NCBI RefSeq assembly: GCF_000934765.1
Contig: NZ_JYNN01000003.1
Location: forward strand, 99,709 to 163,708
Direction of reading: 5' to 3'
DNA length: 64,000 nt
Origin: Thiomicrospira microaerophila
Lineage (GTDB): Bacteria > Pseudomonadota > Gammaproteobacteria > Thiomicrospirales > Thiomicrospiraceae
A program made the translations under genes and the position numbers. The notes beneath the pieces were generated by a model that saw nothing but the letters and a program-made list of their open reading frames with translations, was not told the origin of the DNA and searched no databases. The first letter of the stretch is position 1. Each line of letters starts with the position of its first letter. Positions 50,521 to 59,943 of the stretch are shown here, piece after piece.

Positions 50521-52455
50521 CTACTGCGCAATGCCCTGGTTTCTGCCTAAGCAAGAAATGTCTCGCATCAACAAATCCATTAATGCCTCAAAGCTATAAC
50601 TTCCAAGGTTATCACCATTACGCGCTCTTACATTCACGCTACCATCCTGCACCTCTTGATCACCTGCGACCAAGATATAAGGCACACGTTGCATAGTATG
50701 TTCACGAATTTTAAACCCAACCTTCTCATTTCTCAAGTCTGTTTCGACTCTAAACCCCTGTTTTTTCAGTTTTTCTGCAAATTGAACCACATATTCGCTA
50801 TGGGTTTGTGAAATGGGGGCTAAAACCAGCTGTACTGGCGCCAGCCAAGTTGGGAATTTTCCTTCATAATGTTCTATTAAAATACCCACAAAACGCTCAA
50901 GCGAACCCAAAATAGCACGATGTATCATCACAGGATGATGCTTTTCATTATCCTGTCCTACATACACCGCATCTAAACGGTCCACATGCGTCATCGAAAA
51001 ATCGAGCTGAATAGTACCGCACTGCCAGACGCGCCCAATACAATCCTTTAAACTAAATTCAATTTTCGGACCATAAAACGCGCCTTCACCAGGCTGCAAC
51101 TCATAACTTAGGCCCGCATCTTTTAAGGTTTGCTCCAACGCTTGCTCTGCCTGATCCCAAATTGCATCGGAGCCTACCCGTTTCTCTGGGCGCGTTGAAA
51201 ACTTCACCTCTATATGTTCAAAGCCAAAGTCCGCATAGGTTTGATAAACCAAATCAATACACCCCTGCACCTCCGCTTTTACCTGATCTGGCGTACAAAA
51301 GATATGTGCATCATCCTGTGTAAACGAACGCACGCGCATCAGACCGTGCAAAGTACCAGAGGCCTCATTCCGGTGCACCGTACCGAACTCCGCTACACGC
51401 ACAGGTAAATCACGGTAACTGTGAAGCTGACGGTTATAAACCATAATATGCCCTGGGCAATTCATCGGCTTCACCGCATAATCACGATGCTCCGTATGCG
51501 TGGTAAACATATTATCTTTGAACTTATCCCAATGCCCTGATTTCTCCCACAAAATACGATCCATGATAAAAGGGGTGCGAATTTCCTCATAATCATGATA
51601 ACGCAACTGCTCACGCATATAATCTTCGACAACACGGTACAGCATGGTGCCCTTAGGGTGCCAAAATGCCATACCGGGCGCAATATCTTCAATATGAAAT
51701 AAATCTAATAACTTACCTAGCTTACGATGATCACGTTTTTCTGCCTCTTCCATCATCGTCAAATAGGCATCTAAATCCTGTTTAGAAGCAAAAGCGACAC
51801 CATAAATACGCTGAAGCATTTTGTTTTTTGAATCGCCGCGCCAGTAAGCCCCCGCCAGATGGGTTAGCTTGAAAGCTTTAATATGTGACATATTTGGTAC
51901 ATGCGGCCCGCGACACATATCAACATATTCTTCATGATGATACAAACCGAAGGCTGTTTCATCTGGCAAATCAGCCACTAACTCAAGTTTATAATCTTCT
52001 TGGCGTGCTTTAAATATATCAATAACTTGCTCACGAGGTGTCATCACCTTGCTGACCAAATAACCGGTTTTAGCCAGTTTTTTCATTCTTGCTTCGAGTG
52101 CAATCAGATCTTCAGGCGTTAAAGAAATCGGCGTATCGACATCGTAATAAAAGCCATTATCAATCACTGGACCGATCGCCATTTTCGCTTCAGGATGCAA
52201 TTGCTTTAATGCATGCCCTAACAAATGCGCACAAGAATGGCGCATAATATGCAAACCATCTTGATCTTTTAGCGTAATAATCTGCAAATCAGCGTCATCA
52301 ATGATTAAATCACAGGCATCCACCAAGCGACCGTTGACTCGGCCAGCTATTGTGGCCTTGGCTAAGCCCGCGCCAATATCTTGCGCCACCTGCATCACAG
52401 ACACAGGACTATCGAAATTTCTTTTTGAACCATCAGGTAGAGTAATGACCGGCAT
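50521..52455 (-). CDS. thrS: Threonyl-tRNA synthetase
   Basis: It charges tRNA-Thr and edits serine. The protein has 644 residues. An N-terminal TGS domain (about 1-62) is followed by the editing domain with [15 protein letters not shown] and the [13 protein letters not shown] segment. The catalytic domain has [11 protein letters not shown] with its zinc-binding cysteine, and the anticodon domain closes the protein. It is the first gene of thrS-infC-rpmI-rplT. Confidence 0.97.
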   Translation of the reverse strand: MPVITLPDGSKRNFDSPVSVMQVAQDIGAGLAKATIAGRVNGRLVDACDLIIDDADLQIITLKDQDGLHIMRHSCAHLLGHALKQLHPEAKMAIGPVIDNGFYYDVDTPISLTPEDLIALEARMKKLAKTGYLVSKVMTPREQVIDIFKARQEDYKLELVADLPDETAFGLYHHEEYVDMCRGPHVPNMSHIKAFKLTHLAGAYWRGDSKNKMLQRIYGVAFASKQDLDAYLTMMEEAEKRDHRKLGKLLDLFHIEDIAPGMAFWHPKGTMLYRVVEDYMREQLRYHDYEEIRTPFIMDRILWEKSGHWDKFKDNMFTTHTEHRDYAVKPMNCPGHIMVYNRQLHSYRDLPVRVAEFGTVHRNEASGTLHGLMRVRSFTQDDAHIFCTPDQVKAEVQGCIDLVYQTYADFGFEHIEVKFSTRPEKRVGSDAIWDQAEQALEQTLKDAGLSYELQPGEGAFYGPKIEFSLKDCIGRVWQCGTIQLDFSMTHVDRLDAVYVGQDNEKHHPVMIHRAILGSLERFVGILIEHYEGKFPTWLAPVQLVLAPISQTHSEYVVQFAEKLKKQGFRVETDLRNEKVGFKIREHTMQRVPYILVAGDQEVQDGSVNVRARNGDNLGSYSFEALMDLLMRDISCLGRNQGIAQ

Positions 52456-52497
52456 AACGCTCTCACAACCAAGTTAAAATTTAAAAATAAGCGCATG

Positions 52498-52506
52498 ATT
52501 ATAGCA
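52498..52506 (-). promoter_or_regulatory. Probable thrS promoter (extended -10)
   Basis: TGCTATAAT on the minus strand matches TGnTATAAT and lies about 45 bp before the thrS ATG. No good -35 is seen, as is common with extended -10 promoters. Confidence 0.55.
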
Positions 52507-52524
52507 TAGCGATAACAAAGCGCT

Positions 52525-55377
52525 TTAATCTTTATGGTAAAAATCTGCTAACGTCTGATATAAAGTGGCCGGATTAATCGGTTTTGTAATATGCCCCACC
52601 ATCCCTAGCTTCTGACAACGCTGCTGCTCTTCAATCATGGCATGCGCTGTCATCGCGACAATAGGCAACGCATCATAACGTGATTGTGACTTAATCTCTG
52701 TCGTTGCGGTATAACCATCCATGACAGGCATTTGTAAATCCATCAGCACCAAATCAAATGCTTGCGCGCCCTTTTGCTCAAGGATATCCAAAGCCTTCTG
52801 CCCATTTTCCGCTAGCGTGACCACGACCTTTTTAGCTTCTAATAGTTTACGTGCCAACAACTGATTAACCAGATTATCTTCAACCAATAAGATACGCATG
52901 CCTTCAATATTGACACTATCGACCTCTTCTTTTCTATCCTTCACGGGTGTCTTTTTCGCCAGTATATCTTCAATATCCTTAGGCATCAAAGGCTTCATCA
53001 TCACACGCTTCGCACCTAACTGCACCGCTTTCTGGTGAAGCTGGTCGGAGTCAAACGCTGACACCACAATCAACTCAGGCTGGCGAATAGACAGCTTTGC
53101 AATTTCGCACAATAATTGATCGCCATCCATCCCCGGCATCACCCAATCGACGAAACAATAATCAAAATCATCACCACGAGACAAGCGTGCCAAGGCTTTT
53201 TCACCCGAATCGACCGACTCAACTTTAATCCCATACAACCCAAGCATCTCACTCATCACTTGACGCGCCGCCAACTGATTATCAACCACCAGCGCACGCA
53301 ACCCAGAACCATCCACCCTCACGGGCAAACTGCTCGCTTCAAACGGCTTAGCTACACCCAACGTAACCGTAAATCCAAAACACGAACCCTTACCGACTTC
53401 ACTTTCAACTTGAATCTTGCCGCCCATTAACTCAACTAATTTTAGTGAAATAGTTAAGCCTAAACCCGTCCCGCCAAAACGTCGTGTTGTTGAATTATCT
53501 GCCTGATTAAACTCCTGAAACAGGTTAGCCATCTGCGCCTCAGTCATTCCAATCCCTGTGTCCTCAACCACAAAGCGTAACGATATACTCGCAGGCGAAC
53601 ACTGTGCATCAACCGACACAATATCAACAGAAGAACGCACATAACCCTGCTCTGTAAATTTAACTGCATTCGACAATAAATTCGTTAACACCTGACTCAA
53701 GCGTAAAGGATCCCCTTCAAAATGCGTATACACCTTAATCAACTGTTGATTCTTAACATCCAGCAACAACTCAATACCCTTTTCACCCGCCTTCTGTCGC
53801 ACCATCACCAGCGCATTGCTCAACACATCCTGTAAATTAAAATCCACCTTTTCCAGCTGCAACTTACCTGCTTCAACTTTTGAGAAGTCAAGGATATCAT
53901 TGATAATACCCAGCAAAGACTGCCCTGCACCATGAATCTTATTCACATAATCGTATTGGCGCTCATCCAAGTCTGTTTTCAAGGCTAAATACGCCATGCC
54001 AATAATCGCATTCATTGGCGTTCGAATTTCATGACTCATGTTAGCTAAAAACATCGACTTGGCTTTACTCGCTTCAGTCAACTGCATATGGGTATTTTTC
54101 AAATCCGCTACCGCCGCATTTAACCCGCGCTGCAACTCCGCTAAATCCCCCTGATAAACACCCTGCATCTTGCGTTCAAAGTCACCATTCGCGGTAGATG
54201 AAATAGTCTTATTTGCCTCACGCAACGCCTCAGCCCAGCAAGTTAAGAGACTATTAAAACTACGCTGCATCTGACCAAACTCATCCTGCCTACTGCATTC
54301 AACGGTTTTATCAAACCGCCCCTGGCGCATTAAGTCCGTCATCATACCGGTCATGCCCCGCAAAGGCTTAATCACCCTTTGACGCACATCCCACAGAAGC
54401 ACCAAAGTTAATAGCAGCAAAATTAATAAAATAGCCAAGTTAATATTGATCAATGAACTTTTCATCGCCGCAACCTGCTCAAGCACAGGCGCCGCATCCA
54501 ACATTAAAATATTACGCCCAATTTGGATACCATTATTATCAACAACCGGTGCAACCACAACAATCTTGTCCTCAATCAGCATCGGCCCCACGCCAGTCTT
54601 AATGCGCGCCCAAATCGAGGCCACAAACGCCGCATCCTCCTCTTCAAACCAATCGTTGTGCGCAACAAGCTGGCCAGGCGCAATCTCTCTATTACCTTGA
54701 TAAGCCCGAGGCAACACACCTTGGGTTCTGGCCGACACCGCCTCTTCATCAATCACCATCACCCAATCAATACCTTGTTCCTTTAAAACACGTACAACCG
54801 AACCGACACCTTGGGTTAATGAAATCAACCCCACCATCTCATCCATATGATACACCGGCACAAAACCAACAATACCGACCCCGGCATTACCCACACCAAA
54901 CGACGCCATTGCCCGTGCTTCTTTTAACACACGAGCACCCAAGGGGTGCGGAGCGGGCGCACCGTAAAATTCCAAATCCCATGAACGTGCCAATATGATA
55001 CGCTCTAAACTTACTACCTGTGCCGTTACACAGCGGAAATCAGAAACCCGAGCATAATCTTCACGCATTTCCGACAAAGCCGACACCATCAAAGAACGAT
55101 CATTAAAAAACAACCCCTCTTTAATGCGCATATCTCTTGCAATCGAACTGCCCATACTGATTACAGACTCCTCTTTCGACTCTAAACGCAAAGCTAACTC
55201 CCTCAAAGCTAACTCAGCGGACTGGTTAAACGCCTTATCCGTTTCAGGCGCGACCGTTGTATAATAAAAGGTTGCACTAATACCCAACATAATTAACAAG
55301 GTAGCAAGCAGGGATCTTAAAATCATGGAATTAAACAAAGATTGGGAAATGGTATTTTTGATTTGCGCGAGGAACAT
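52525..55377 (-). CDS. Hybrid sensor histidine kinase with two receiver domains
   Basis: The 950-residue inner-membrane protein is built as: helix 1 (about 18-40), a large periplasmic sensor region (about 41-308), helix 2 (about 310-329), HAMP-like linkers, a HisKA domain with H449 in FLANMSHEIRTPMNAIIG, an ATPase domain with DTGIGMTEAQM and FGGTGLGLTIS, a first receiver (LRALVVDNQLAAR, aspartate in FVDWVMPGMDG) and a second receiver (ILLVEDNLVNQLLAR, aspartate in LMDLQMPVMDGYT). There is no Hpt domain, so the phosphate must pass to a separate Hpt protein or response regulator. The signal is unknown. It resembles the BarA type in layout. Confidence 0.92.
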   Translation of the reverse strand: MFLAQIKNTISQSLFNSMILRSLLATLLIMLGISATFYYTTVAPETDKAFNQSAELALRELALRLESKEESVISMGSSIARDMRIKEGLFFNDRSLMVSALSEMREDYARVSDFRCVTAQVVSLERIILARSWDLEFYGAPAPHPLGARVLKEARAMASFGVGNAGVGIVGFVPVYHMDEMVGLISLTQGVGSVVRVLKEQGIDWVMVIDEEAVSARTQGVLPRAYQGNREIAPGQLVAHNDWFEEEDAAFVASIWARIKTGVGPMLIEDKIVVVAPVVDNNGIQIGRNILMLDAAPVLEQVAAMKSSLININLAILLILLLLTLVLLWDVRQRVIKPLRGMTGMMTDLMRQGRFDKTVECSRQDEFGQMQRSFNSLLTCWAEALREANKTISSTANGDFERKMQGVYQGDLAELQRGLNAAVADLKNTHMQLTEASKAKSMFLANMSHEIRTPMNAIIGMAYLALKTDLDERQYDYVNKIHGAGQSLLGIINDILDFSKVEAGKLQLEKVDFNLQDVLSNALVMVRQKAGEKGIELLLDVKNQQLIKVYTHFEGDPLRLSQVLTNLLSNAVKFTEQGYVRSSVDIVSVDAQCSPASISLRFVVEDTGIGMTEAQMANLFQEFNQADNSTTRRFGGTGLGLTISLKLVELMGGKIQVESEVGKGSCFGFTVTLGVAKPFEASSLPVRVDGSGLRALVVDNQLAARQVMSEMLGLYGIKVESVDSGEKALARLSRGDDFDYCFVDWVMPGMDGDQLLCEIAKLSIRQPELIVVSAFDSDQLHQKAVQLGAKRVMMKPLMPKDIEDILAKKTPVKDRKEEVDSVNIEGMRILLVEDNLVNQLLARKLLEAKKVVVTLAENGQKALDILEQKGAQAFDLVLMDLQMPVMDGYTATTEIKSQSRYDALPIVAMTAHAMIEEQQRCQKLGMVGHITKPINPATLYQTLADFYHKD

Positions 55378-55530
55378 TTGAGCTCTACCCTGAAATAGTA
55401 AGTAATATTATTTTTTGCTAAATAGAAGCTAATTCTACCATTTACTCGAAGCCTAAGCACTTTGAATTAACGCCGCCGACTCATCCAACTTGTTTGAAAT
55501 GTTTTTTTCTTTGTTTAAAACATTCTCGTT

Positions 55531-55536
55531 TATAAT
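55531..55536 (+). promoter_or_regulatory. Possible mevalonate-operon promoter (-10)
   Basis: TATAAT lies only 7 nt before the hmgR ATG, and there is no Shine-Dalgarno between them. If this is the -10, transcription would begin at or next to the start codon and give a leaderless mRNA. The -35 region is T-rich and not convincing. Confidence 0.4.
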
Positions 55537-55543
55537 AGCAATC

Positions 55544-56587
55544 ATGAAAAATATACCAAACACCCTTGCCCAGATCCCTATGCAATCTGTAGGGCCCTTT
55601 AAATTAATTGGCGACATCGACACCGATAACCTAATGGTACCGATGGCGACCTATGAAACCCCCTTATGGCCATCGGTGGCGCGTGGGGCACGAACGACCG
55701 CCCATGCGGGCGGTATACGCGTAACACTGATTGATGAACGTATGACACGCTCCATTCTGCTGCAAGCCGACAATGCAGGGTGCGCGCTGCAAACCATGCG
55801 TGCCTTACAAAAACGCCTGCCTGACATGCAGGCTATTATTAGCCGAACCAGCCGATTTGCGCAACTAATAGACACGCACTTTCAAATTATTGGCAACCTG
55901 ATTTACTTACGCCTTGAGTTCACTACTGGCGATGCGTCAGGTCATAATATGGCAACACAAGCCGCCGACCAGCTATTTCCTTGGATACTCGCCCAGTACC
56001 CATCCCTGCGCTATGTCTCCATTTCTGCCAACTTCTGTACCGACAAAAAAGTGTCAGCGGTAAACGGTATTCTTGGGCGAGGTAAAAATGTGGTTTGCGA
56101 AACCACTATTTCAGCTAAACTCTGCCAGCGCTTCCTCAAAACCACGCCCCACGCACTGGTTGACCTGCACATAAAAAAAGACCTCATCGGTTCGATTGTG
56201 TCCGGCGGGCTTCGCACTGCCAATGCCCACGTGGCCAATATGCTATTGGGATTCTATCTAGCTACAGGCCAAGATGCGGCCAATATTGTTGAAGGCTCAC
56301 AAGCGATTAACCATGCTGAAGTCACGCCAGAAGGTGCACTCTATTTCTCAACCAGCCTACCCAACTTAATTGTAGGCACCGTAGGAAATGGCAAGGGATT
56401 AGATTTTGTGCAACAAAACCTAGAACAACTCGGCTGTGCCAACCCGAATGCGAAACCCGGCGATAACGCCCGACGCCTAGCCTGCATCGCTGCCGCCACC
56501 GCACTATGTGGCGAACTCTCACTACTGGCGGCGCAAACCAATCCAGGTGAATTAATGGCGGCTCACCTCAAACTTGAAAGACAATAA
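55544..56587 (+). CDS. Hydroxymethylglutaryl-CoA reductase
   Basis: It reduces HMG-CoA to mevalonate. From ATG 55544 (MKNIPNTLAQIPMQSVGPFK) the product has 347 residues. The catalytic glutamate is E39 in MATYETPLWPS, the lysine is in FCTDKKVSAVNG, and GRGKNVVCETTI follows. The cofactor segment reads TTGDASGHNM where class I enzymes usually have DAMGMN. NAHVANMLLGFYLATGQDAANI is the region of the catalytic aspartate. The frame extends upstream to a TTG at 55490, which I reject. It is the first gene of the six-gene operon, followed by fni after 2 bp. Confidence 0.9.
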   Translation: MKNIPNTLAQIPMQSVGPFKLIGDIDTDNLMVPMATYETPLWPSVARGARTTAHAGGIRVTLIDERMTRSILLQADNAGCALQTMRALQKRLPDMQAIISRTSRFAQLIDTHFQIIGNLIYLRLEFTTGDASGHNMATQAADQLFPWILAQYPSLRYVSISANFCTDKKVSAVNGILGRGKNVVCETTISAKLCQRFLKTTPHALVDLHIKKDLIGSIVSGGLRTANAHVANMLLGFYLATGQDAANIVEGSQAINHAEVTPEGALYFSTSLPNLIVGTVGNGKGLDFVQQNLEQLGCANPNAKPGDNARRLACIAAATALCGELSLLAAQTNPGELMAAHLKLERQ

Positions 56588-56589
56588 AT

Positions 56590-57639
56590 GTGACCCCGCA
56601 TCCGCTTATCACCCAACGCAAACAAGACCATATCAACGCACTGCTCGATGACCCACAAATAGAACGTGCGACAACCGGCTTTGACCAGATCCAACTGATT
56701 CACCGGGGCCTACCCGAATTGGACTTCGCCAAACTGGACACCCAAACATCGCTTTTTGACAAGCCACTTAGCTTCCCACTACTTATTTCGTCCATGACCG
56801 GTGGTGCCGCTGAAAACTTGGCCCAGATTAATCAAAACCTTGCCGAAGCCGCCGAAATATGCCAGGTAGCCCTAGCGGTCGGCTCTCAACGCGCGATGAT
56901 TGAAGACCCCCGCGCTAAAGCCAGCTTTAACCTGCGCCGTTATGCCCCCAGTACCCCCTTGCTCGCCAATATCGGCGCGGTACAACTTAACAAGGGGTAT
57001 GGCGTTGAACAGGCAAAGATAGCCGTAGACTGCCTAGAGGCGGATGCACTGATCCTTCACCTTAACCCGCTACAAGAACTCATTCAACCGGAAGGCGACC
57101 ATGACTTTGCCGGCTTAGCTGACAAAATCAACCAACTCGCGCAGCAGCTGCCCGTGCCTATTATATTAAAAGAAGTCGGTTGCGGACTGTCGGCGGCCGA
57201 TATTGAACTGGGCTTGGCCGCAGGTATTCGTTATTTTGATCTGGCCGGTCGTGGGGGGACCTCTTGGAGCCGAATTGAAGCGCATCGTGCCCAATCTGAA
57301 TTAGGCATCCTGTTTCAGGACTGGGGACTCACCACCCCACAAGCCCTGCAACAAGCACGTACTTACCAGTCTCGCGCCTGTTTTTTTGCATCCGGCGGTA
57401 TTCGCAATGGCATTGACATGGTGAAATCAGTTATAATGGGCGGCTATGTTTGCGGGGTAGCTGCGCCATTGTTGCGTCCTGCAATGCGTAACACAGCAGA
57501 TGTAGTTGACAAAATTCAACAACTTAAACACGAATTTAAATTGGCACAATTTTTACTAGGTGCGCCAAATATTGAATCGCTATTTTTAAATGATGCGCTT
57601 ATTTTACGCGCCCCAAGCGGAAAACATACCTATTCATGA
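56590..57639 (+). CDS. fni: Isopentenyl-diphosphate delta-isomerase, type 2 (FMN)
   Basis: It interconverts isopentenyl and dimethylallyl diphosphate using FMN. The 349-residue TIM barrel starts with GTG (TPHPLITQRKQDHINALL). Signatures are SSMTGGAAENLAQINQNLAE, ALAVGSQRAMIED, LANIGAVQLNKGY, LKEVGCGLSAADI and LAGRGGTSWSRIE. The FMN-binding GGIRNGIDMVKS is near the end. Its stop overlaps the HMG-CoA synthase ATG as ATGA. Confidence 0.94.
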   Translation: MTPHPLITQRKQDHINALLDDPQIERATTGFDQIQLIHRGLPELDFAKLDTQTSLFDKPLSFPLLISSMTGGAAENLAQINQNLAEAAEICQVALAVGSQRAMIEDPRAKASFNLRRYAPSTPLLANIGAVQLNKGYGVEQAKIAVDCLEADALILHLNPLQELIQPEGDHDFAGLADKINQLAQQLPVPIILKEVGCGLSAADIELGLAAGIRYFDLAGRGGTSWSRIEAHRAQSELGILFQDWGLTTPQALQQARTYQSRACFFASGGIRNGIDMVKSVIMGGYVCGVAAPLLRPAMRNTADVVDKIQQLKHEFKLAQFLLGAPNIESLFLNDALILRAPSGKHTYS

Positions 57640-58802
57640 AAGTCGGCATAGATCTTATTCACTTTGCGACCTCTGATTTTTATCTCGGGTTAGATTTGTT
57701 TGCGTTGGAAAAAAACCAAGACCTAAACAAATATCTGGTTGGCATAGGTCAGGAGAAAATGTCGATTGCGCCGCCTGATGAAGACATTGTTACGCTCTCG
57801 GCTAAAGCCGCCGAACCGATTTTAAACCAAATCGAGCGTCACAAAATTAGCGCGGTACTCTTTGCGACCGAGTCGGGGGTTGATCAGTCAAAGTCAGCGG
57901 GCGCCTTTGTGCATAGCCTACTCAACCTATCAAATCGTTGTCGGGTGATTGAATTAAAACACGCCTGCTATGCAGGCGCGGCCGCGCTGCAAATGGCCGT
58001 GAACATGGTCAAGGTCAACCCCAAAGAAGAAGTATTAGTGATTGCCGCCGATATTGCCCGCTATGACCTCAACACTTCAGGCGAAGCAACCCAAGGTTGC
58101 GGTGCCGTAGCGATGCTTGTGCGACAAGCGCCGCGTATCTTAGAAGTGGAACCTGGCTCTGGCTACTACACTGAAGATGTAATGGATTTTTGGCGCCCCA
58201 ACTACCGCGAAACGGCATTGGTAGATGGCAAATACTCCACCAAGGTTTATCTCAGCAGCCTCAAGCAGGCCTGGTTACATTTTACTGAAGAAACAGGCAA
58301 AAAAATGTCTGATATTCATCAGTTCTGCTACCACATCCCCTTTACCAAAATGGCTGAAAAAGCGCATAAACAGCTGATTAAAATCACTCAAACACAACAA
58401 ACTGAAGCCGACACCCTTGAACAAATCAAGGCCAGCCAAATTTACAATCGCATTGTGGGCAATAGCTATAGTGCCTCATTATTTGTTGGTTTTTGCTCCC
58501 TCCTTGATCATGCGCACAACCTAGCCAATCATCGCGTTGGGTTTTTTAGTTATGGTTCTGGCTGTGTAGCCGAGTTCTTCACAGGCATCATCCAACCTGG
58601 CTACCAATCCTACCTAATGACAGACAGCCATCAAGCGCAGATTGAGCAGCGCCAACCCTTAAGTTACAACCAATACCTTGCGTTTTACCACCAAACAGAA
58701 CCTAATCAAGACAATATTGAGTTTGCAACGCATCACACAGGTCCTTTCCGCCTGAGTGCGATTAAAGACCACAAACGCATCTATATTAAAACGCAGGATT
58801 AA
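57636..58802 (+). CDS. Hydroxymethylglutaryl-CoA synthase
   Basis: It condenses acetyl-CoA with acetoacetyl-CoA. The protein has 388 residues and an intact thiolase-fold active site: E79 in FATESGVDQSKSAGAF, the acyl-binding C111 in ELKHACYAGAAALQ, and H233 in FCYHIPFTKMAEKAH. These numbers equal those of the well-studied Gram-positive enzymes. A partial palindrome copy encodes KQAWL at 58265-58276. No acetoacetyl-CoA thiolase is nearby, so that step must be encoded elsewhere. Confidence 0.95.
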   Translation: MKVGIDLIHFATSDFYLGLDLFALEKNQDLNKYLVGIGQEKMSIAPPDEDIVTLSAKAAEPILNQIERHKISAVLFATESGVDQSKSAGAFVHSLLNLSNRCRVIELKHACYAGAAALQMAVNMVKVNPKEEVLVIAADIARYDLNTSGEATQGCGAVAMLVRQAPRILEVEPGSGYYTEDVMDFWRPNYRETALVDGKYSTKVYLSSLKQAWLHFTEETGKKMSDIHQFCYHIPFTKMAEKAHKQLIKITQTQQTEADTLEQIKASQIYNRIVGNSYSASLFVGFCSLLDHAHNLANHRVGFFSYGSGCVAEFFTGIIQPGYQSYLMTDSHQAQIEQRQPLSYNQYLAFYHQTEPNQDNIEFATHHTGPFRLSAIKDHKRIYIKTQD

Positions 58803-58806
58803 AGCC

Positions 58807-59943
58807 ATGAGGCTGCGATCCACAGCGCCAGCAAAACTGATTCTGAGTGGCGAGCATGCTGTGGTCTATGGTCAACCCGCGCTCAGTTTAGCGCTTGATT
58901 TACCCACCCAATGCCTAGTTGATTTTGAATACGCCCATCAACCTTGCTTCACCCTTAAACTCAGCGATTATTCGCTTGAAAAACAGCTAGATTTCAACCA
59001 GGCCTGGTTAGAAACCCAACAAATTGAGCAACGTTTTTCGCAGTTTCTTAAAAACCAAATACCCATTAACGCCGTCTGCCAAACACCGTTTGATTTAATT
59101 TTATTATGTCTTTCGCACTTCAACCAATTTCATCCACTGCAACCAGGTCACTGGCAAATTCAGATTCAATCTCAAGCATGGCGTGGGCGCGGCTTAGGCA
59201 GCTCAGCCGCGGTGATTTTAAGTCTGTTGCGAGGATTATTTTGCGCCCATAAAATAAATGACGACATAAATGACGACATAAATGACAGCAAAACCCCAAA
59301 TGACAACAAAAACCTAAATGAAAACAATACATTACGGCGTATTAGCCAAGCGCTTGAATGCTATCAGCATGGACAATCCAGCGGCATTGATCCAGCCACC
59401 CTACTATCCAAGGGCTTAATTCGTTATCAGCGCCATCAGCCGATTGTAGCACTCGATTCAAGCCCACAATCCTTTTGGTTGATTGACACAGGCGAACCTG
59501 CCAGCTCTACTGGCGAATCTGTGCAACAAGTGAAAACCGACTATGCCCAGCATCCAACCCTATGGCACAAATTTGCCGACTGCACCGAGAAAATGCAAAC
59601 CGCTTGGCTAAATCAAAATAACCATGCCATCGCGCAGACCCTATCAGCCAACCAACAACTACTAGAACAAATTGGTGTAGTGCCTAAACCTGTGCAAGAC
59701 TTTATTGCACGGCTAAAAAGCCAAACAGCCATGGTGGCGAAGGTTTGTGGTGCAGGAAGCGTGCGCGGCGACAAAGCCGGCGTTTTACTGGCCTACCATC
59801 CAATGAGCAATTCACCAACCAACCCAGCGACAACACCCAATACTGAAGACCAACTGAAACAATTCTGTAAATTGGCTGGCTATCATTTGCAACAGGTCAA
59901 CACCAGCACAAAGGGCGTGCAATGTGAGCTACTCGATGCCTAA
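58807..59943 (+). CDS. Mevalonate kinase (GHMP kinase) with a repeat insertion
   Basis: From ATG 58807 the product has 378 residues. Motif 1 is APAKLILSGEHAVVYGQPAL, motif 2 GRGLGSSAAVILSL, and motif 3 KVCGAGSVRGDKAG. The first two fit mevalonate kinase well; motif 3 is unusual. Directly after motif 2, residues 150-175 are a hydrophilic insertion made from a 12-bp DNA repeat (INDD twice, then INDS) and further Asn/Lys-rich residues. A perfect palindrome copy encodes NQAWL. Which of this gene and the next phosphorylates mevalonate and which phosphomevalonate is not certain. Confidence 0.78.
   Translation: MRLRSTAPAKLILSGEHAVVYGQPALSLALDLPTQCLVDFEYAHQPCFTLKLSDYSLEKQLDFNQAWLETQQIEQRFSQFLKNQIPINAVCQTPFDLILLCLSHFNQFHPLQPGHWQIQIQSQAWRGRGLGSSAAVILSLLRGLFCAHKINDDINDDINDSKTPNDNKNLNENNTLRRISQALECYQHGQSSGIDPATLLSKGLIRYQRHQPIVALDSSPQSFWLIDTGEPASSTGESVQQVKTDYAQHPTLWHKFADCTEKMQTAWLNQNNHAIAQTLSANQQLLEQIGVVPKPVQDFIARLKSQTAMVAKVCGAGSVRGDKAGVLLAYHPMSNSPTNPATTPNTEDQLKQFCKLAGYHLQQVNTSTKGVQCELLDA
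58996..59009. repeat. CCAGGCCTGG palindrome (copy 8, in mevalonate kinase)
   Basis: The 14-bp perfect palindrome AACCAGGCCTGGTT is read as Asn-Gln-Ala-Trp-Leu. Confidence 0.9.
59254..59289 (+). repeat. 12-bp tandem repeat inside mevalonate kinase
   Basis: Three in-frame copies of ATAAATGACGAC occur, the third with a two-base change (ATAAATGACAGC). Looser AAATGA-containing units follow to about 59330. Confidence 0.9.

Noticed and set aside
50496..50531. TTG start for infC
   Set aside because: It lies inside thrS and upstream of the strong Shine-Dalgarno that fits the ATC at 50495.
59254..59330. CRISPR-like array
   Set aside because: The units are contiguous 12-bp repeats with no spacers and keep the reading frame of a kinase gene. 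No cas gene is in the window.
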